Assembly (NCBI RefSeq): GCF_002968835.1
Contig: NZ_PKQK01000011.1
Location: 1 to 57,231 of the forward strand
Direction: 5' to 3'
Source: Paenibacillus sp. PCH8
GTDB taxonomy: Bacteria > Bacillota > Bacilli > Paenibacillales > Paenibacillaceae
DNA: 57,231 nucleotides
Positions 45,151-57,231 of the stretch are shown in pieces. Both the position numbers and the translations under genes were made by a program. Position 1 is the stretch's first letter. Each line of letters opens with the position of its first letter. The notes beneath the pieces are model-generated. The model was given only the letters and a program-made list of their open reading frames with translations, was not told the origin of the DNA and did not search any database.

Positions 45151-46782
45151 GTGAAAATACACATGGTGAAAAAAGGTGACACATTATATTTGCTGTCCCA
45201 AAAATACAATGTTGCGCTGGACAAATTGATCGTGGCTAATCCGCAAATCACGAATCCCGACAAACTGGATATTGGCATGAAGGTCAAGATCCCTGCAGAG
45301 CCGGTAACACCGAAACCAGAAGGCATGTTGCACAGTCATAAGGTTCAGCAAGGGGATTCATTATGGAAGTTGTCACAAGCCTGGGGAGTTCCTTTAAAAG
45401 ATATGATTAATGCGAATCCACAGCTGAAGAATCCGAACGCTCTTCTGGTGGGGGAAACGGTATACATCCCTTCTATGCATGCACAAGGAAATACCACGTC
45501 TAATTCAGGCGCCAGCAACATGGGTGCGCATGAAAAGTTGGTGCCTGAAAGCAAGGAGTACACGGGAGTCAAAGAAGAACCTTCACCATCGGCGCCAGTG
45601 ACGCCAACTCCTCCTGTATTAGAGGTTCCAGTCCCAGTCCCAGTCCCAGTCTCGCCACCGGCTAATCCGGTAAAGCCAAATGTGATGCCGGAACTGGAAG
45701 TGCTGCCGCAGTTGCCTGAAATCCCTGAAGTGAAACCGGAAAAAGCAAAAGAAAAAGAAACGCACAAAAAGGAAGAGGTTAAGCCTGAGCTTCATGTTAA
45801 GCCCGTTACTGATTCCAAGAAATATACAATGCCTAGTCTTTCTCCAGAAATGATGCCTTTACCAGTAATGCCTAATACGAAGTCTCCTTCTGAGATTGCG
45901 CCTGTAACAAAAGCGCCTTGCGGCTGCGGAAATAAATTGCATCATGCTCCTGCGGAACATCCTTATGCTCAAGTGCCGGTCCCTGCACAGGAGGTATATG
46001 TTGTTCAGCAAGACATGTACACGGCGGGAGCGAGTAACAATTCTCCGTTTCCAGGAATTCCGGAAGTTAGCCCTTATAGTGGCGGTGATCTTTCGAACAG
46101 CCCGTGGACTGGGGCGGAGCAAAATCATAATCACAACAACGTTATGCCCAATCTGTCCGCAGAAATGCAAAATAATTCATTTCCAATTGCACCGGCTGGC
46201 CATGTGAACAGTCCGTTTCCGACATTCGCAGCACCTAGTCATATGAATCATCAGCCGCCTTTCATTTCTCCATATTCGATGCTTCCATACCCACCATGCG
46301 GATGTGGTTCACATTCACATGTGCCTCACTATACTTATCCATCTCATGGGTATCAGGATCCGGCATGGAACATGTATGGTCCTTCGTACGGTATGCCACC
46401 TGAAATGTCCACATCAACGATGCCAAACCAGCCTATTGAGTATGCTTATCAGAATCCCTATCCTACCCAGAACATGGTTCCGCCGTCTCCACTTGGTGCT
46501 TTTGGCGACATGTACCCTCCGCAAGGCCAAGGCAAGAGTGGCAAAAAAGGGAGACGTGATGACGCTAATTTAAGTCAGGCATCAATTGAAGAGTTTGATT
46601 CGGAGACGAAGTCCAAGCAAGCCGGGAATAAGCTGGTAGCTGCGAAACGCAGAACAGCCAAAACTCCAGTGAAGAATAAATCCAAGGTTTCTGTCTCTGG
46701 AAAATCATCCAGAGAGGGTAGAACAACTTCCAGCCCGCGTACACCAGCCAAAAAACGCCGTAATCCATGGATACAAAACTAA
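45151..46782 (+). CDS. safA: SafA-like LysM spore coat morphogenetic protein
   Basis: Two N-terminal LysM domains (about 2-48, HMVKKGDTLYLLSQKYN; and 60-108, HKVQQGDSLWKLSQAWG) bind cortex peptidoglycan. A Pro/Val-rich repeat follows (about 165-175), then a low-complexity body rich in Pro, Met, Tyr, His and Asn, with two PCGCG/H-rich patches (about 255 and 381). A strongly basic tail (about 500-543, with AKKRRNPW) ends it. SafA organises the inner coat with SpoVID. GTG start; AGGAGGT ten bases upstream. Confidence 0.85.
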   Translation: MKIHMVKKGDTLYLLSQKYNVALDKLIVANPQITNPDKLDIGMKVKIPAEPVTPKPEGMLHSHKVQQGDSLWKLSQAWGVPLKDMINANPQLKNPNALLVGETVYIPSMHAQGNTTSNSGASNMGAHEKLVPESKEYTGVKEEPSPSAPVTPTPPVLEVPVPVPVPVSPPANPVKPNVMPELEVLPQLPEIPEVKPEKAKEKETHKKEEVKPELHVKPVTDSKKYTMPSLSPEMMPLPVMPNTKSPSEIAPVTKAPCGCGNKLHHAPAEHPYAQVPVPAQEVYVVQQDMYTAGASNNSPFPGIPEVSPYSGGDLSNSPWTGAEQNHNHNNVMPNLSAEMQNNSFPIAPAGHVNSPFPTFAAPSHMNHQPPFISPYSMLPYPPCGCGSHSHVPHYTYPSHGYQDPAWNMYGPSYGMPPEMSTSTMPNQPIEYAYQNPYPTQNMVPPSPLGAFGDMYPPQGQGKSGKKGRRDDANLSQASIEEFDSETKSKQAGNKLVAAKRRTAKTPVKNKSKVSVSGKSSREGRTTSSPRTPAKKRRNPWIQN

Positions 46783-46819
46783 AGAAATGCAGTTGCTGAA
46801 AAGTAAGTGAAATTATCTG

Positions 46820-46873
46820 TTATACAAAAGATAAGCCAGCTCCTTATTAGAGAGCTGGTTTCTCTTTTGTATA
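46820..46873. terminator. Large bidirectional terminator hairpin after safA
   Basis: A perfect 12-bp outer stem (TTATACAAAAGA/TCTTTTGTATAA) surrounds an inner CCAGCTC/GAGCTGG stem. T-rich on one side and A-rich on the other. Confidence 0.75.
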
Positions 46874-46950
46874 AGTATAAATTGGATTATGCATAACGAA
46901 TCCATAATTGTTCAGGACAGGCTGATGTAGAACATTTCATTGAGGAATTG

Positions 46951-46980
46951 TTGTAAACACTTTCATGAGTATGTTAAAAT
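46951..46980 (+). promoter_or_regulatory. rRNA operon promoter P1 (candidate)
   Basis: TTGTAA (46951-46956), 18-base spacer, TAAAAT (46975-46980). Confidence 0.45.
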
Positions 46981-47087
46981 ATTTGTATCTATGGGGTCAT
47001 CACTGTAATGGTACAAGATAGGGAATCGATGTAATGTGATACCTTTCAGTTCATACAAACCACTAAATAAAAGAAACAAAAAAACTG

Positions 47088-47116
47088 TTGCATTAGATTC
47101 AGCCATATGATATATT
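47088..47116 (+). promoter_or_regulatory. rRNA operon promoter P2 (candidate)
   Basis: TTGCAT (47088-47093), 17-base spacer, TATATT (47111-47116), preceded by an A-rich UP-like stretch (AAGAAACAAAAAAACTG). Confidence 0.65.
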
Positions 47117-47370
47117 ATTTAAGTCGCCGCTGAAACATAGTGCTGACACGGAATACAGAATAACAAGTTTGATCTTTGAAAACTGAACAACGAGTGAGTA
47201 AATATTCTGCTTGCAGAATGAACGCGAAAGTTTGAGACAAGCCTTGGCTTGAATCGGCTGGAGCACAAATGAGATTTTTAATCTCGTCAGATTCAAAATG
47301 AGCATATCGCTCTTTTCAAATACTTGAGATGATTTTTATAACGTCTAACCACGTTACTGAAATTCATCTT

Positions 47371-48926
<1,556 letters not shown>

Positions 48927-49332
48927 TGGAGAATCGTTTCCCGAGTGGAAACATTCAAATAAGCAGGTTCTTTAGAACCTGCACAGCGACTCATTTCGGT
49001 CCGTCACTTCGGTGTGGATGAAATGAAAAGCAAAACACTCACTCGTTGCTCAGTTTTGAGAGCTCAAACTCTCAAACAGCTTGCTTTTGCATGGAGCTTG
49101 TTCTTTGAAAACTAGATATCGAAACGAAATTTTGCGAATTAGAACATTCCTTTAAGGGATGAATGCTTGTTCGGTTCAAGTAACCGATCAACAATCATCC
49201 TAGCTGATCTTGTGTAAACAAGTGAAGTGTTTATAAGGTAGATAATTGCTGTTGTGATGGTATCGAATGGGAGTGACTTTTGGCTTTGCGCAAGCAAAAC
49301 AAGAGAAGCGAGCCGTCGAAATCGGAACAATT
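48927..49332 (+). other. 16S-23S internal transcribed spacer, no tRNA
   Basis: About 406 bases. It lacks tRNA-Ile and tRNA-Ala genes. It contains a GCAGGTTCTTTAGAACCTGC hairpin (about 48962-48981), the 3' half of the 16S stalk (ACTCACTCGTTG, 49037-49048), boxA-like TTCTTTGAAAACT (about 49101-49113), and the 5' half of the 23S stalk (49112-49137), which pairs with 52276-52299. Confidence 0.85.
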
Positions 49333-52262
<2,930 letters not shown>

Positions 52263-52404
52263 TGCAAGTGATAAATCGCAAATTTCGTTTCGAATCTAGT
52301 TTTCAGAGAATGATCTCTGAAATGAAAATCGGTACATCACAGAACGTGTGTATGATTTTCAGTTCCATATTTGATTTCAAGAAGCTATGCTTCGACAAAT
52401 CACG

Positions 52405-52521
52405 TTTGGTGGCGATAGCGGAGGGGTTCCACACGTACCCATCCCGAACACGACCGTTAAGCCCTCTAGCGCCGATGGTACTTGGACCGCAGGGTCCTGG
52501 GAGAGTAGGACGCCGCCAAGC
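52405..52521 (+). rRNA. rrf: 5S ribosomal RNA
   Basis: Starts TTTGGTGGCGATAGCGGAGG and ends GAGAGTAGGACGCCGCCAAGC; 117 bases. The 23S-5S spacer holds a perfect TTTCAGAGA/TCTCTGAAA hairpin (52301-52322). Confidence 0.97.
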
Positions 52522-52578
52522 GAACTCTTTCATCATACATAGAAAACAGGCTTTGCATGTGGACGTTGTACGATGAAT

Positions 52579-52599
52579 TGCATTTGCTCTGCAAATGCA
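52579..52599 (+). other. Hairpin between 5S rRNA and the tRNA cluster
   Basis: TGCATTTGC pairs with GCAAATGCA around TCT. No T-tract follows, so it is more likely a processing signal than a terminator. Confidence 0.5.
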
Positions 52600-52605
52600 T
52601 ATTAT

Positions 52606-52681
52606 TCCCTGATAGCTCAGTTGGTAGAGCACTCGACTGTTAATCGAGTTGTCACAGGTTCGAGCCCTGTTCGGGGAGCCA
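52606..52681 (+). tRNA. tRNA-Asn (GTT)
   Basis: Cloverleaf with acceptor TCCCTGA/TCGGGGA, anticodon loop CTGTTAA and T-loop GGTTCGAGCC. G discriminator with encoded CCA. Confidence 0.96.
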
Positions 52682-52685
52682 GTAA

Positions 52686-52757
52686 GGCCCGTTGGTCAAG
52701 GGGTTAAGACACCTCCCTTTCACGGAGGTAACAGGGGTTCAAATCCCCTACGGGTCA
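52686..52757 (+). tRNA. tRNA-Glu (TTC)
   Basis: Acceptor GGCCCGT/ACGGGTC, anticodon stem CCTCC/GGAGG with loop CTTTCAC. A discriminator; CCA not encoded. Confidence 0.95.
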
Positions 52758-52764
52758 TATTCAT

Positions 52765-52840
52765 GGAGGCTTAGCTCAGCTGGGAGAGCATCTGCCTTAC
52801 AAGCAGAGGGTCGGGGGTTCGATCCCCTCAGCCTCCACCA
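52765..52840 (+). tRNA. tRNA-Val (TAC)
   Basis: Acceptor GGAGGCT/AGCCTCC, loop CTTACAA. Discriminator A and encoded CCA, matching the TGGT bulge of the valS T-box. Confidence 0.96.
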
Positions 52841-52857
52841 TAACACTTTAATAATGA

Positions 52858-52931
<74 letters not shown>

Positions 52932-52958
52932 TTTATCTTTCCTTAGAGAAAGTAATCT

Positions 52959-53036
52959 GGAACCGTGGTGTAGTTGGCCTAACATGCCTGCCTGTCACGC
53001 AGGAGATCGCGGGTTCGAATCCCGTCGGTTCCGCCA
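52959..53036 (+). tRNA. tRNA-Asp (GTC)
   Basis: Acceptor GGAACCG/CGGTTCC, loop CTGTCAC, encoded CCA. Confidence 0.95.
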
Positions 53037-53060
53037 TTTTTATACTATTAAATATCGCAT

Positions 53061-53135
53061 GCGGACGTGGCTCAGCGGTAGAGCATCGCCTTGCCAAGGC
53101 GAGGGTCGCGGGTTCGATTCCCGTCGTCCGCTCCA
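53061..53135 (+). tRNA. tRNA-Gly (GCC)
   Basis: Acceptor GCGGACG/CGTCCGC, anticodon loop TTGCCAA, T discriminator and encoded CCA. Confidence 0.96.
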
Positions 53136-53142
53136 ATATTTT

Positions 53143-53219
53143 GCGCCCTTAGCTCAGCTGGATAGAGCGTTTGACTACGAATCAAAAGGCCGGGAGTTCG
53201 AATCTCTCAGGGCGCGCCA
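53143..53219 (+). tRNA. tRNA-Arg (ACG)
   Basis: Acceptor GCGCCCT/AGGGCGC, loop CTACGAA, encoded CCA. The A34 is expected to be edited to inosine. Confidence 0.95.
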
Positions 53220-53235
53220 TTATAACTTCAAATTT

Positions 53236-53314
53236 GCCGGCGTGGCGGAATGGCAGACGCGCTCGACTCAAAATCGAGTGGGAAACCGTGGAGGTTCGAG
53301 TCCTCTCGCCGGTA
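53236..53314 (+). tRNA. tRNA-Leu (CAA)
   Basis: Acceptor GCCGGCG/CGCCGGT, anticodon stem CTCGA/TCGAG with loop CTCAAAA. Variable arm GTGGGAAACCGTGG; CCA not encoded. Confidence 0.93.
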
Positions 53315-53321
53315 TATATAA

Positions 53322-53395
53322 CGGGATGTAGCTCAGCTTGGTAGAGCACCTGGTTTGGGACCAGGGGGTCGCATGTTCAAATCGTGTCATCCCGA
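53322..53395 (+). tRNA. tRNA-Pro (TGG)
   Basis: Acceptor CGGGATG/CATCCCG, anticodon stem CTGG/CCAG with loop TTTGGGA. The 3' end reads ATCA, so CCA is added after transcription. Confidence 0.94.
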
Positions 53396-53398
53396 TCA

Positions 53399-53436
53399 CA
53401 AAAAAGTACTATCTATAATTAGATAGTACTTTTTTG
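53399..53436. terminator. Terminator of the rRNA-tRNA operon
   Basis: A 15-bp stem (AAAAAAGTACTATCT against AGATAGTACTTTTTT) around ATAATT, then a T-run. The A-rich left arm makes it symmetric. Confidence 0.93.
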
Positions 53437-53544
53437 TTGTGTTCTAAATAGTGGAGTGTTAGATCAATGGAACACTTAGCAAAGTAACTTTTCGAGTAAC
53501 TCAGGATAAGTTTCCTCAGCTTATATTGTCTTCAGGTTAATTTT

Positions 53545-53574
53545 GCATAAAGCCTTATTCTTTAGGTCACAATA
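53545..53574 (+). promoter_or_regulatory. SigmaG-type promoter of bofC
   Basis: GCATA (53545-53549), an 18-base spacer and CACAATA (53568-53574) match the sigmaG consensus (GMATR-N18-CATNHTA) with one mismatch. bofC is forespore-expressed in B. subtilis. Confidence 0.6.
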
Positions 53575-53602
53575 AGTTTAAAAAGTGATAGAAGGGGTTC
53601 AT

Positions 53603-54295
53603 GTGAACACGTTTAACTTCAGAAAACAATTCAAGAGACGCTGGCGACGGTGGAAACGAACATTATGGATGACGGCGGCTTTGCTCGCAGTTACAATATT
53701 GGCATATAGCGGGTTGCCAATATCATCTGCAATTGAGCGTTTGCTGACGACTGATTTCAGTGAGGCTACAAGTGCCATGGGACCAGTTACGCAGGAAACA
53801 AGATCTGAAGAGGAAATTCAGGCGCTAGTGGAGCAACTGGGTCCTGATCCGGATCGTTTAACGAGTGTGGTTTTGGAAACAGATTATATCTGCGGAGTGG
53901 AGACAGAGCAGCTGGGCAAGATGGCTATCCCAGAGGTAAAGATGCTATTAGCGCAACATCCGGAGTGGGATGCTAGGGTGGATACATCCGATGCATTGTA
54001 TTTGAAGCAACGTGTAGAGGATTTGTCACCTCTCTGTAAACAACAGGCGTATATCAGTATAGATGCTGTAGGTAATCTCAATTTGTATGAGGGTAAGCCA
54101 GCAGATGAGAAGGTCATTCGAACGTTTTTTCAGCTGGATGTTGGCACGTTGGAGAGTTCTTTGCCTGAAGGAGTGTTGAGGCAATTACAGCAGGGCATAC
54201 GAATTCAGGACAAGGATGAATATGACAGCGTGATCTCTACGTTCAGTGACTATGCAGTCGATGAAAACCATAAATTAATCCGTAATGGCGGGTAA
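53603..54295 (+). CDS. bofC: BofC-like intercompartmental signalling protein
   Basis: 230 residues. A basic N-terminus is followed by a transmembrane or signal helix at about 22-38 (TLWMTAALLAVTILAYSGL), and the rest is secreted. DYICGVETEQLG and the LSPLCK...ISIDAVGNLNLYEGKP segment, then FFQLDVGTLESSLP, match the BofC C-terminal domain. BofC restrains SpoIVB, which triggers SpoIVFB (gene at 33 kb). GTG 53603 has AAGGGG six bases upstream. Neighbouring ruvCAB agrees with B. subtilis bofC-ruvA-ruvB. Confidence 0.87.
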   Translation: MNTFNFRKQFKRRWRRWKRTLWMTAALLAVTILAYSGLPISSAIERLLTTDFSEATSAMGPVTQETRSEEEIQALVEQLGPDPDRLTSVVLETDYICGVETEQLGKMAIPEVKMLLAQHPEWDARVDTSDALYLKQRVEDLSPLCKQQAYISIDAVGNLNLYEGKPADEKVIRTFFQLDVGTLESSLPEGVLRQLQQGIRIQDKDEYDSVISTFSDYAVDENHKLIRNGG

Positions 54296-54383
54296 CCTAA
54301 TCGACTCATTTACAATGTTGAGATGAATTTTATAAACATCGAATAACACGAAAACATTTAACAACCTATATAGAATGTAGTGA

Positions 54384-54410
54384 AGGACATCGAATAGATG
54401 TCCTTTTTGT
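54384..54410 (+). terminator. Terminator after bofC
   Basis: AAGGACATC pairs with GATGTCCTT around GAATA and is followed by T-run. Confidence 0.85.
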
Positions 54411-54514
54411 CGTTTTAACTCAAAACGATAAAATACGGATAGTATGTAGAAAATTCACGAAGTAAGGCGTGTTTTGGGTTGAACAAAGTTTTTCCTGCCG
54501 GAGGGTCTATCTTT

Positions 54515-54523
54515 TGTTATAAT
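54515..54523 (+). promoter_or_regulatory. Extended -10 promoter of ruvCAB
   Basis: TGTTATAAT is a perfect TGN-TATAAT. No convincing -35 is present at the right distance. Confidence 0.5.
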
Positions 54524-54569
54524 GAAATGAACGATACATATGTTCGCTTTTTATGAGGGAGAGATGGTT

Positions 54570-55073
54570 TTGCGTTTTTTGGGAATTGACCCGGGGATTG
54601 CGATTGTTGGTTTTGGTTTTGTGGATAAAATCGGCAGTAAGGTGGTACCCGTACAATATGGATGTATTCAGACGGAAGCTCATACCCCGGATGAGGAACG
54701 GTTGCTTCACGTGTACGAGGGTATGGTGCAATTAATTGATAAATATAAGCCAGATGCAGTAGCGCTGGAGAAACTTTTTTTTAACCGGAACGTTACAACA
54801 GCGATGTCTGTCAGCCAGGCCAGAGGAGTTATGATTCTCGCTGCAGCACAGAAAGGTTTACCCATTGCAGAGTATACTCCAATGCAGATCAAGCAGGCTG
54901 TTGTTGGATACGGTAAAGCAGAGAAGAAGCAAGTGCAGGAGATGGTCAAGATGTTCTTGCGTCTTCAAGTCGTTCCTAAACCGGATGACGTAGCTGATGC
55001 GTTGGCTGTAGCCGTGTGTCATGCACACTCTTATACATTAAATTCCAAGTTGAATGAGGTATTGCGAAAATGA
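54570..55073 (+). CDS. ruvC: Crossover junction endodeoxyribonuclease RuvC
   Basis: Resolves Holliday junctions with RuvAB. Catalytic acidic residues: D7 (in GIDPG), E67 (in ALEKLFFNRN) and the PDDVADALA pair near the C-terminus. TTG 54570 has GAGGGAGAG upstream and matches the usual N-terminus; ATG 54564 is close behind it. B. subtilis lacks RuvC and uses RecU. The stop overlaps ruvA. Confidence 0.94.
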   Translation: MRFLGIDPGIAIVGFGFVDKIGSKVVPVQYGCIQTEAHTPDEERLLHVYEGMVQLIDKYKPDAVALEKLFFNRNVTTAMSVSQARGVMILAAAQKGLPIAEYTPMQIKQAVVGYGKAEKKQVQEMVKMFLRLQVVPKPDDVADALAVAVCHAHSYTLNSKLNEVLRK

Positions 55074-55684
55074 TTGATTTTCTAAGAGGACAGTTCATGC
55101 ATGTAGAGAATGATTATATTGTACTGGACGTTCATGGTGTAGGGTATCGCGTGTTCTGTCCGAACCCATTTACATTTGCTAAACAAGAGGGCGAAATAAC
55201 CGTGTATACGCACCATCACGTGCGTGAGGATGCGATGTTACTGTTTGGCTTTGTTACAAGGGATGAACAGCGTTTGTTTCGTAAACTGATTGAAGTATCT
55301 GGTATCGGTCCAAAGGTGGCTCTGGGTATACTCGCTGGAGGTACACCAGAACATGTGGTTACAGCGATTTATCAGGAGAATCTTACGTTCTTGACCAAAT
55401 TGCCAGGTATCGGAAAGAAGACGGCGCAACGCATGATTCTGGATCTTAAGGATAAGCTGGATGGCTTTGGCGTGGCAGCTTATGCAACAGGTCTGTTCGC
55501 TCCTCCATCGGAAGAGACGGGAAGTGGCTCCGCCTGGGATGAGTCACGTGAAGGTTTGAAGGCACTCGGGTATACGGATAGTGAGCTGGATAAGGTATGG
55601 CTCAAATTGAAAAAGGATGTTACTACAGCGGATTCCGTTGATGTATTGATGAAACGGGCACTGCAAATGCTGTTTACGGGATAA
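55070..55684 (+). CDS. ruvA: Holliday junction DNA helicase RuvA
   Basis: 204 residues. OB-fold domain 1-62 (VLDVHGVGYRVFCPNP), helix-hairpin-helix motifs VSGIGPKVALGIL and LPGIGKKTAQRMILDLKDK, and a C-terminal RuvB-binding domain (EGLKALGYTDSELDKVW). ATG overlaps the ruvC stop. Confidence 0.96.
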   Translation: MIDFLRGQFMHVENDYIVLDVHGVGYRVFCPNPFTFAKQEGEITVYTHHHVREDAMLLFGFVTRDEQRLFRKLIEVSGIGPKVALGILAGGTPEHVVTAIYQENLTFLTKLPGIGKKTAQRMILDLKDKLDGFGVAAYATGLFAPPSEETGSGSAWDESREGLKALGYTDSELDKVWLKLKKDVTTADSVDVLMKRALQMLFTG

Positions 55685-55760
55685 AGAAACCGGCTGAGTT
55701 CGGGAGAAACCGCACATATTATTAAATTGCTGTAGCCTTCAAAAAAAGGTAGGGATGAAC

Positions 55761-56771
55761 ATGGATGACCGGATTATTTCCGCAAACCTGATGATGGAAG
55801 ACCAGAATGTTGAGCTGAGCCTTCGTCCCCGGTATCTGAATGAATATATCGGACAAAATCAGGTGAAGGAAAATTTAAAGATATATATTGAAGCTGCCAA
55901 ATTACGTAATGAGGCATTGGATCACGTTTTGTTATATGGACCACCTGGACTTGGTAAAACAACACTTGCCAATATCATTGCCAACGAATTGGGCGTTAAT
56001 TTACGAACCACATCTGGCCCTGCCATTGAGCGCCCGGGTGATCTTGCAGCATTGTTAACCAATCTGCAGGAAGGGGATGTCCTGTTTATTGACGAGATTC
56101 ATCGTTTGCATCGTACGGTTGAAGAAGTTATGTACCCCGCTATGGAAGATTCGGCATTGGATATTATGATTGGTAAAGGGCCAAGTGCACGTTCTGTGCG
56201 GCTGGATCTGCCATCGTTCACTCTGATTGGGGCTACAACGCGTGCTGGTTTGCTGTCTGCTCCACTTCGAGACCGATTTGGGGTTATTAGTCGCTTGGAA
56301 TTCTATACGGTGGATGAACTGGCTTATATCGTCTCACGCTCTACAGAAATTTTGGGTGTGGAGATTATTGGTGATGCAGCGGAAGAGATTGCATTGCGCT
56401 CGCGTGGACACCAAGGATTGCGAAACCGTTTGCTCAAACGAGTGCGGGACTTTGCACAGGTACGTGGTGACGGAATCATAACGCAGGCACTGGCGGAAGA
56501 AGCGCTTCAACGTCTCCAGATTGACCCTCTTGGACTGGATGACATTGATCATAAGATGCTCAAATCCATGATCAACAGTTTCCGTGGAGGCCCGGTAGGA
56601 TTGGATACCATCGCTGCTACGATCGGAGAGGAAAGTCAGACCATTGAGGATGTCTATGAACCGTATCTGCTTCAAATAGGTATGATTCAGCGCACGCCGA
56701 GGGGCAGGATTGTGACTGATCTCGCCTATCATCATTTGGGTCTGCCTGTCCCACCAAGGGACGGTAAGTAG
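55761..56771 (+). CDS. ruvB: Holliday junction DNA helicase RuvB
   Basis: AAA+ motor of branch migration. Walker A GPPGLGKTT at about 59, Walker B LFIDEIHRL, sensor 1 GATTRAG and a C-terminal winged helix (QIGMIQRTPRGR). ATG 55761 sits at proper distance from AAGGTAGGG; the ATG at 55755 would touch it. It lies 76 bases after ruvA. Confidence 0.97.
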   Translation: MDDRIISANLMMEDQNVELSLRPRYLNEYIGQNQVKENLKIYIEAAKLRNEALDHVLLYGPPGLGKTTLANIIANELGVNLRTTSGPAIERPGDLAALLTNLQEGDVLFIDEIHRLHRTVEEVMYPAMEDSALDIMIGKGPSARSVRLDLPSFTLIGATTRAGLLSAPLRDRFGVISRLEFYTVDELAYIVSRSTEILGVEIIGDAAEEIALRSRGHQGLRNRLLKRVRDFAQVRGDGIITQALAEEALQRLQIDPLGLDDIDHKMLKSMINSFRGGPVGLDTIAATIGEESQTIEDVYEPYLLQIGMIQRTPRGRIVTDLAYHHLGLPVPPRDGK

Positions 56772-56866
56772 TTCAAATTTGAAGTACATTACCGGTTGTA
56801 AAGATTGAAAAAACCTAGGATTTATCCGATATATACTGAAGGATATGCATGGAGAGGAGTCTGATT

Positions 56867-57231
56867 GTGGGAAAAGCAATACGAACGAAGAAGTGGAGTC
56901 GTCGATTGAAGGTACTGGCGGCAGCTCTTTTGACGGTGGGATGTCTGCAAGTGCCGGCGTATGCAGCAGGAAATGATGGACAGATGATCCGTGTAGCCAT
57001 GTTTGCGAATCTGGGCAGTACGTATAAATCGACTACACCACTCATTACGCTTGAATCGACGGGACAATGGAGCATCCAATCGGAGAGCGGCGCAAGTGTA
57101 AGTCTTCCAGCAGGACAAGTTCGTTTCAGTGCAGATGGATTTCGAGTGAAGGTATTGGAAACAGCGGACTTCAAAACAGCGGCTGCGGCAGCAAAATTGT
57201 TGCAGGCAACCGCGGATAAGCCATTGCTGTT
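56867..57231 (+). CDS. SpoIID/LytB-domain protein, N-terminal part (cut by window end)
   Basis: GTG 56867 follows GGAGAGGAG by seven bases. A basic N-terminus (GKAIRTKKWSRRLK) and hydrophobic stretch (VLAAALLTVGCLQV) ending PAYAA form a signal peptide. The mature part (QMIRVAMFANLGSTYKS) looks like the start of a SpoIID/LytB sporulation or amidase-enhancer protein, from what I recall of this locus in Paenibacillus. The frame is open at 57231, so the catalytic region is not seen. Confidence 0.65.
   Translation, partial: MGKAIRTKKWSRRLKVLAAALLTVGCLQVPAYAAGNDGQMIRVAMFANLGSTYKSTTPLITLESTGQWSIQSESGASVSLPAGQVRFSADGFRVKVLETADFKTAAAAAKLLQATADKPLL

Larger units (their letters stand above)
46783..47370 (+). 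other. Intergenic region before the rRNA operon
   Basis: No gene. It holds the safA terminator hairpin (46820-46873), a small GGATT/AATCC hairpin (46886-46902), two rRNA promoters, and a leader with TCTTTGAAAACT (boxA-like) at 47173-47184. The left half of the 16S processing stalk (47188-47199) pairs with 49037-49048. Confidence 0.7.

Overview
The window is a stretch of chromosomal backbone from an endospore-forming, low-to-mid GC Firmicute. Gene order and protein sequences look like Paenibacillus or a close relative. The order largely follows Bacillus subtilis (clpX, lonB, lonA, engB, hemA-X-C-D-B-L, spoVID, valS, folC ... radC, mreBCD, minCD, spoIVFA-FB, rplU, prp, rpmA, spo0B, obg, pheB, pheA ... 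safA ... bofC, ruvAB). It differs by having ruvC, an RNase E/G gene, a CobA-HemD fusion, and no ysxE between spoVID and valS. Almost every gene is on the + strand. I saw no phage, insertion sequence, CRISPR array or defence island.

Layout. 1-7.8 kb is protein quality control (end of clpP, clpX, frameshifted lonB, lonA) plus ispG and the ribosome GTPase engB. 8.2-17.0 kb is the tetrapyrrole operon hemA-hemX-(broken precorrin-2 dehydrogenase)-hemC-cobA/hemD-hemB-hemL, then an RluA-type pseudouridine synthase. 17.3-26.5 kb holds spoVID, a valine T-box with valS, a doubly frameshifted folC, murC, a split SPOR-domain protein and a DUF4321 membrane protein. 26.6-38.9 kb covers shape, division and sporulation: maf, radC, mreBCD, minCD, spoIVFA-FB, rng, then the L21 leader, rplU-prp-rpmA, spo0B and obgE. 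39.1-45.0 kb is pheB-hom-thrC-thrB-pheA and an aminotransferase. 45.2-46.8 kb is the SafA-like spore coat protein. 47.4-53.4 kb is a 16S-23S-5S operon with no tRNA in the 16S-23S spacer, followed by nine tRNA genes. 53.6 kb to the end is bofC, ruvCAB and the start of a SpoIID/LytB gene.

The genes fit together functionally. SpoVID and SafA are known coat-morphogenesis partners. SpoIVFA, SpoIVFB and BofC belong to the pro-sigmaK checkpoint. Prp sits between rplU and rpmA, and L27 carries the N-terminal extension Prp removes. The valS T-box has a GTC specifier and a TGGT bulge matching a tRNA-Val acceptor, and the tRNA-Val gene in this window has that acceptor.

The most striking feature is not a new system. 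Three genes (lonB, the precorrin-2 dehydrogenase, folC twice) and probably a fourth (the SPOR protein) are broken by loss of exactly one base, each time in a run of G. This is either a systematic base-calling artefact or real G-tract slippage. I did not find a convincing undescribed biological system. The best unexplained items are a perfect 26-bp palindrome and neighbouring dyads before hemA, a hairpin-plus-micro-ORF before spoVID, and a 15-bp element shared by the spoIVFA and safA upstream regions.
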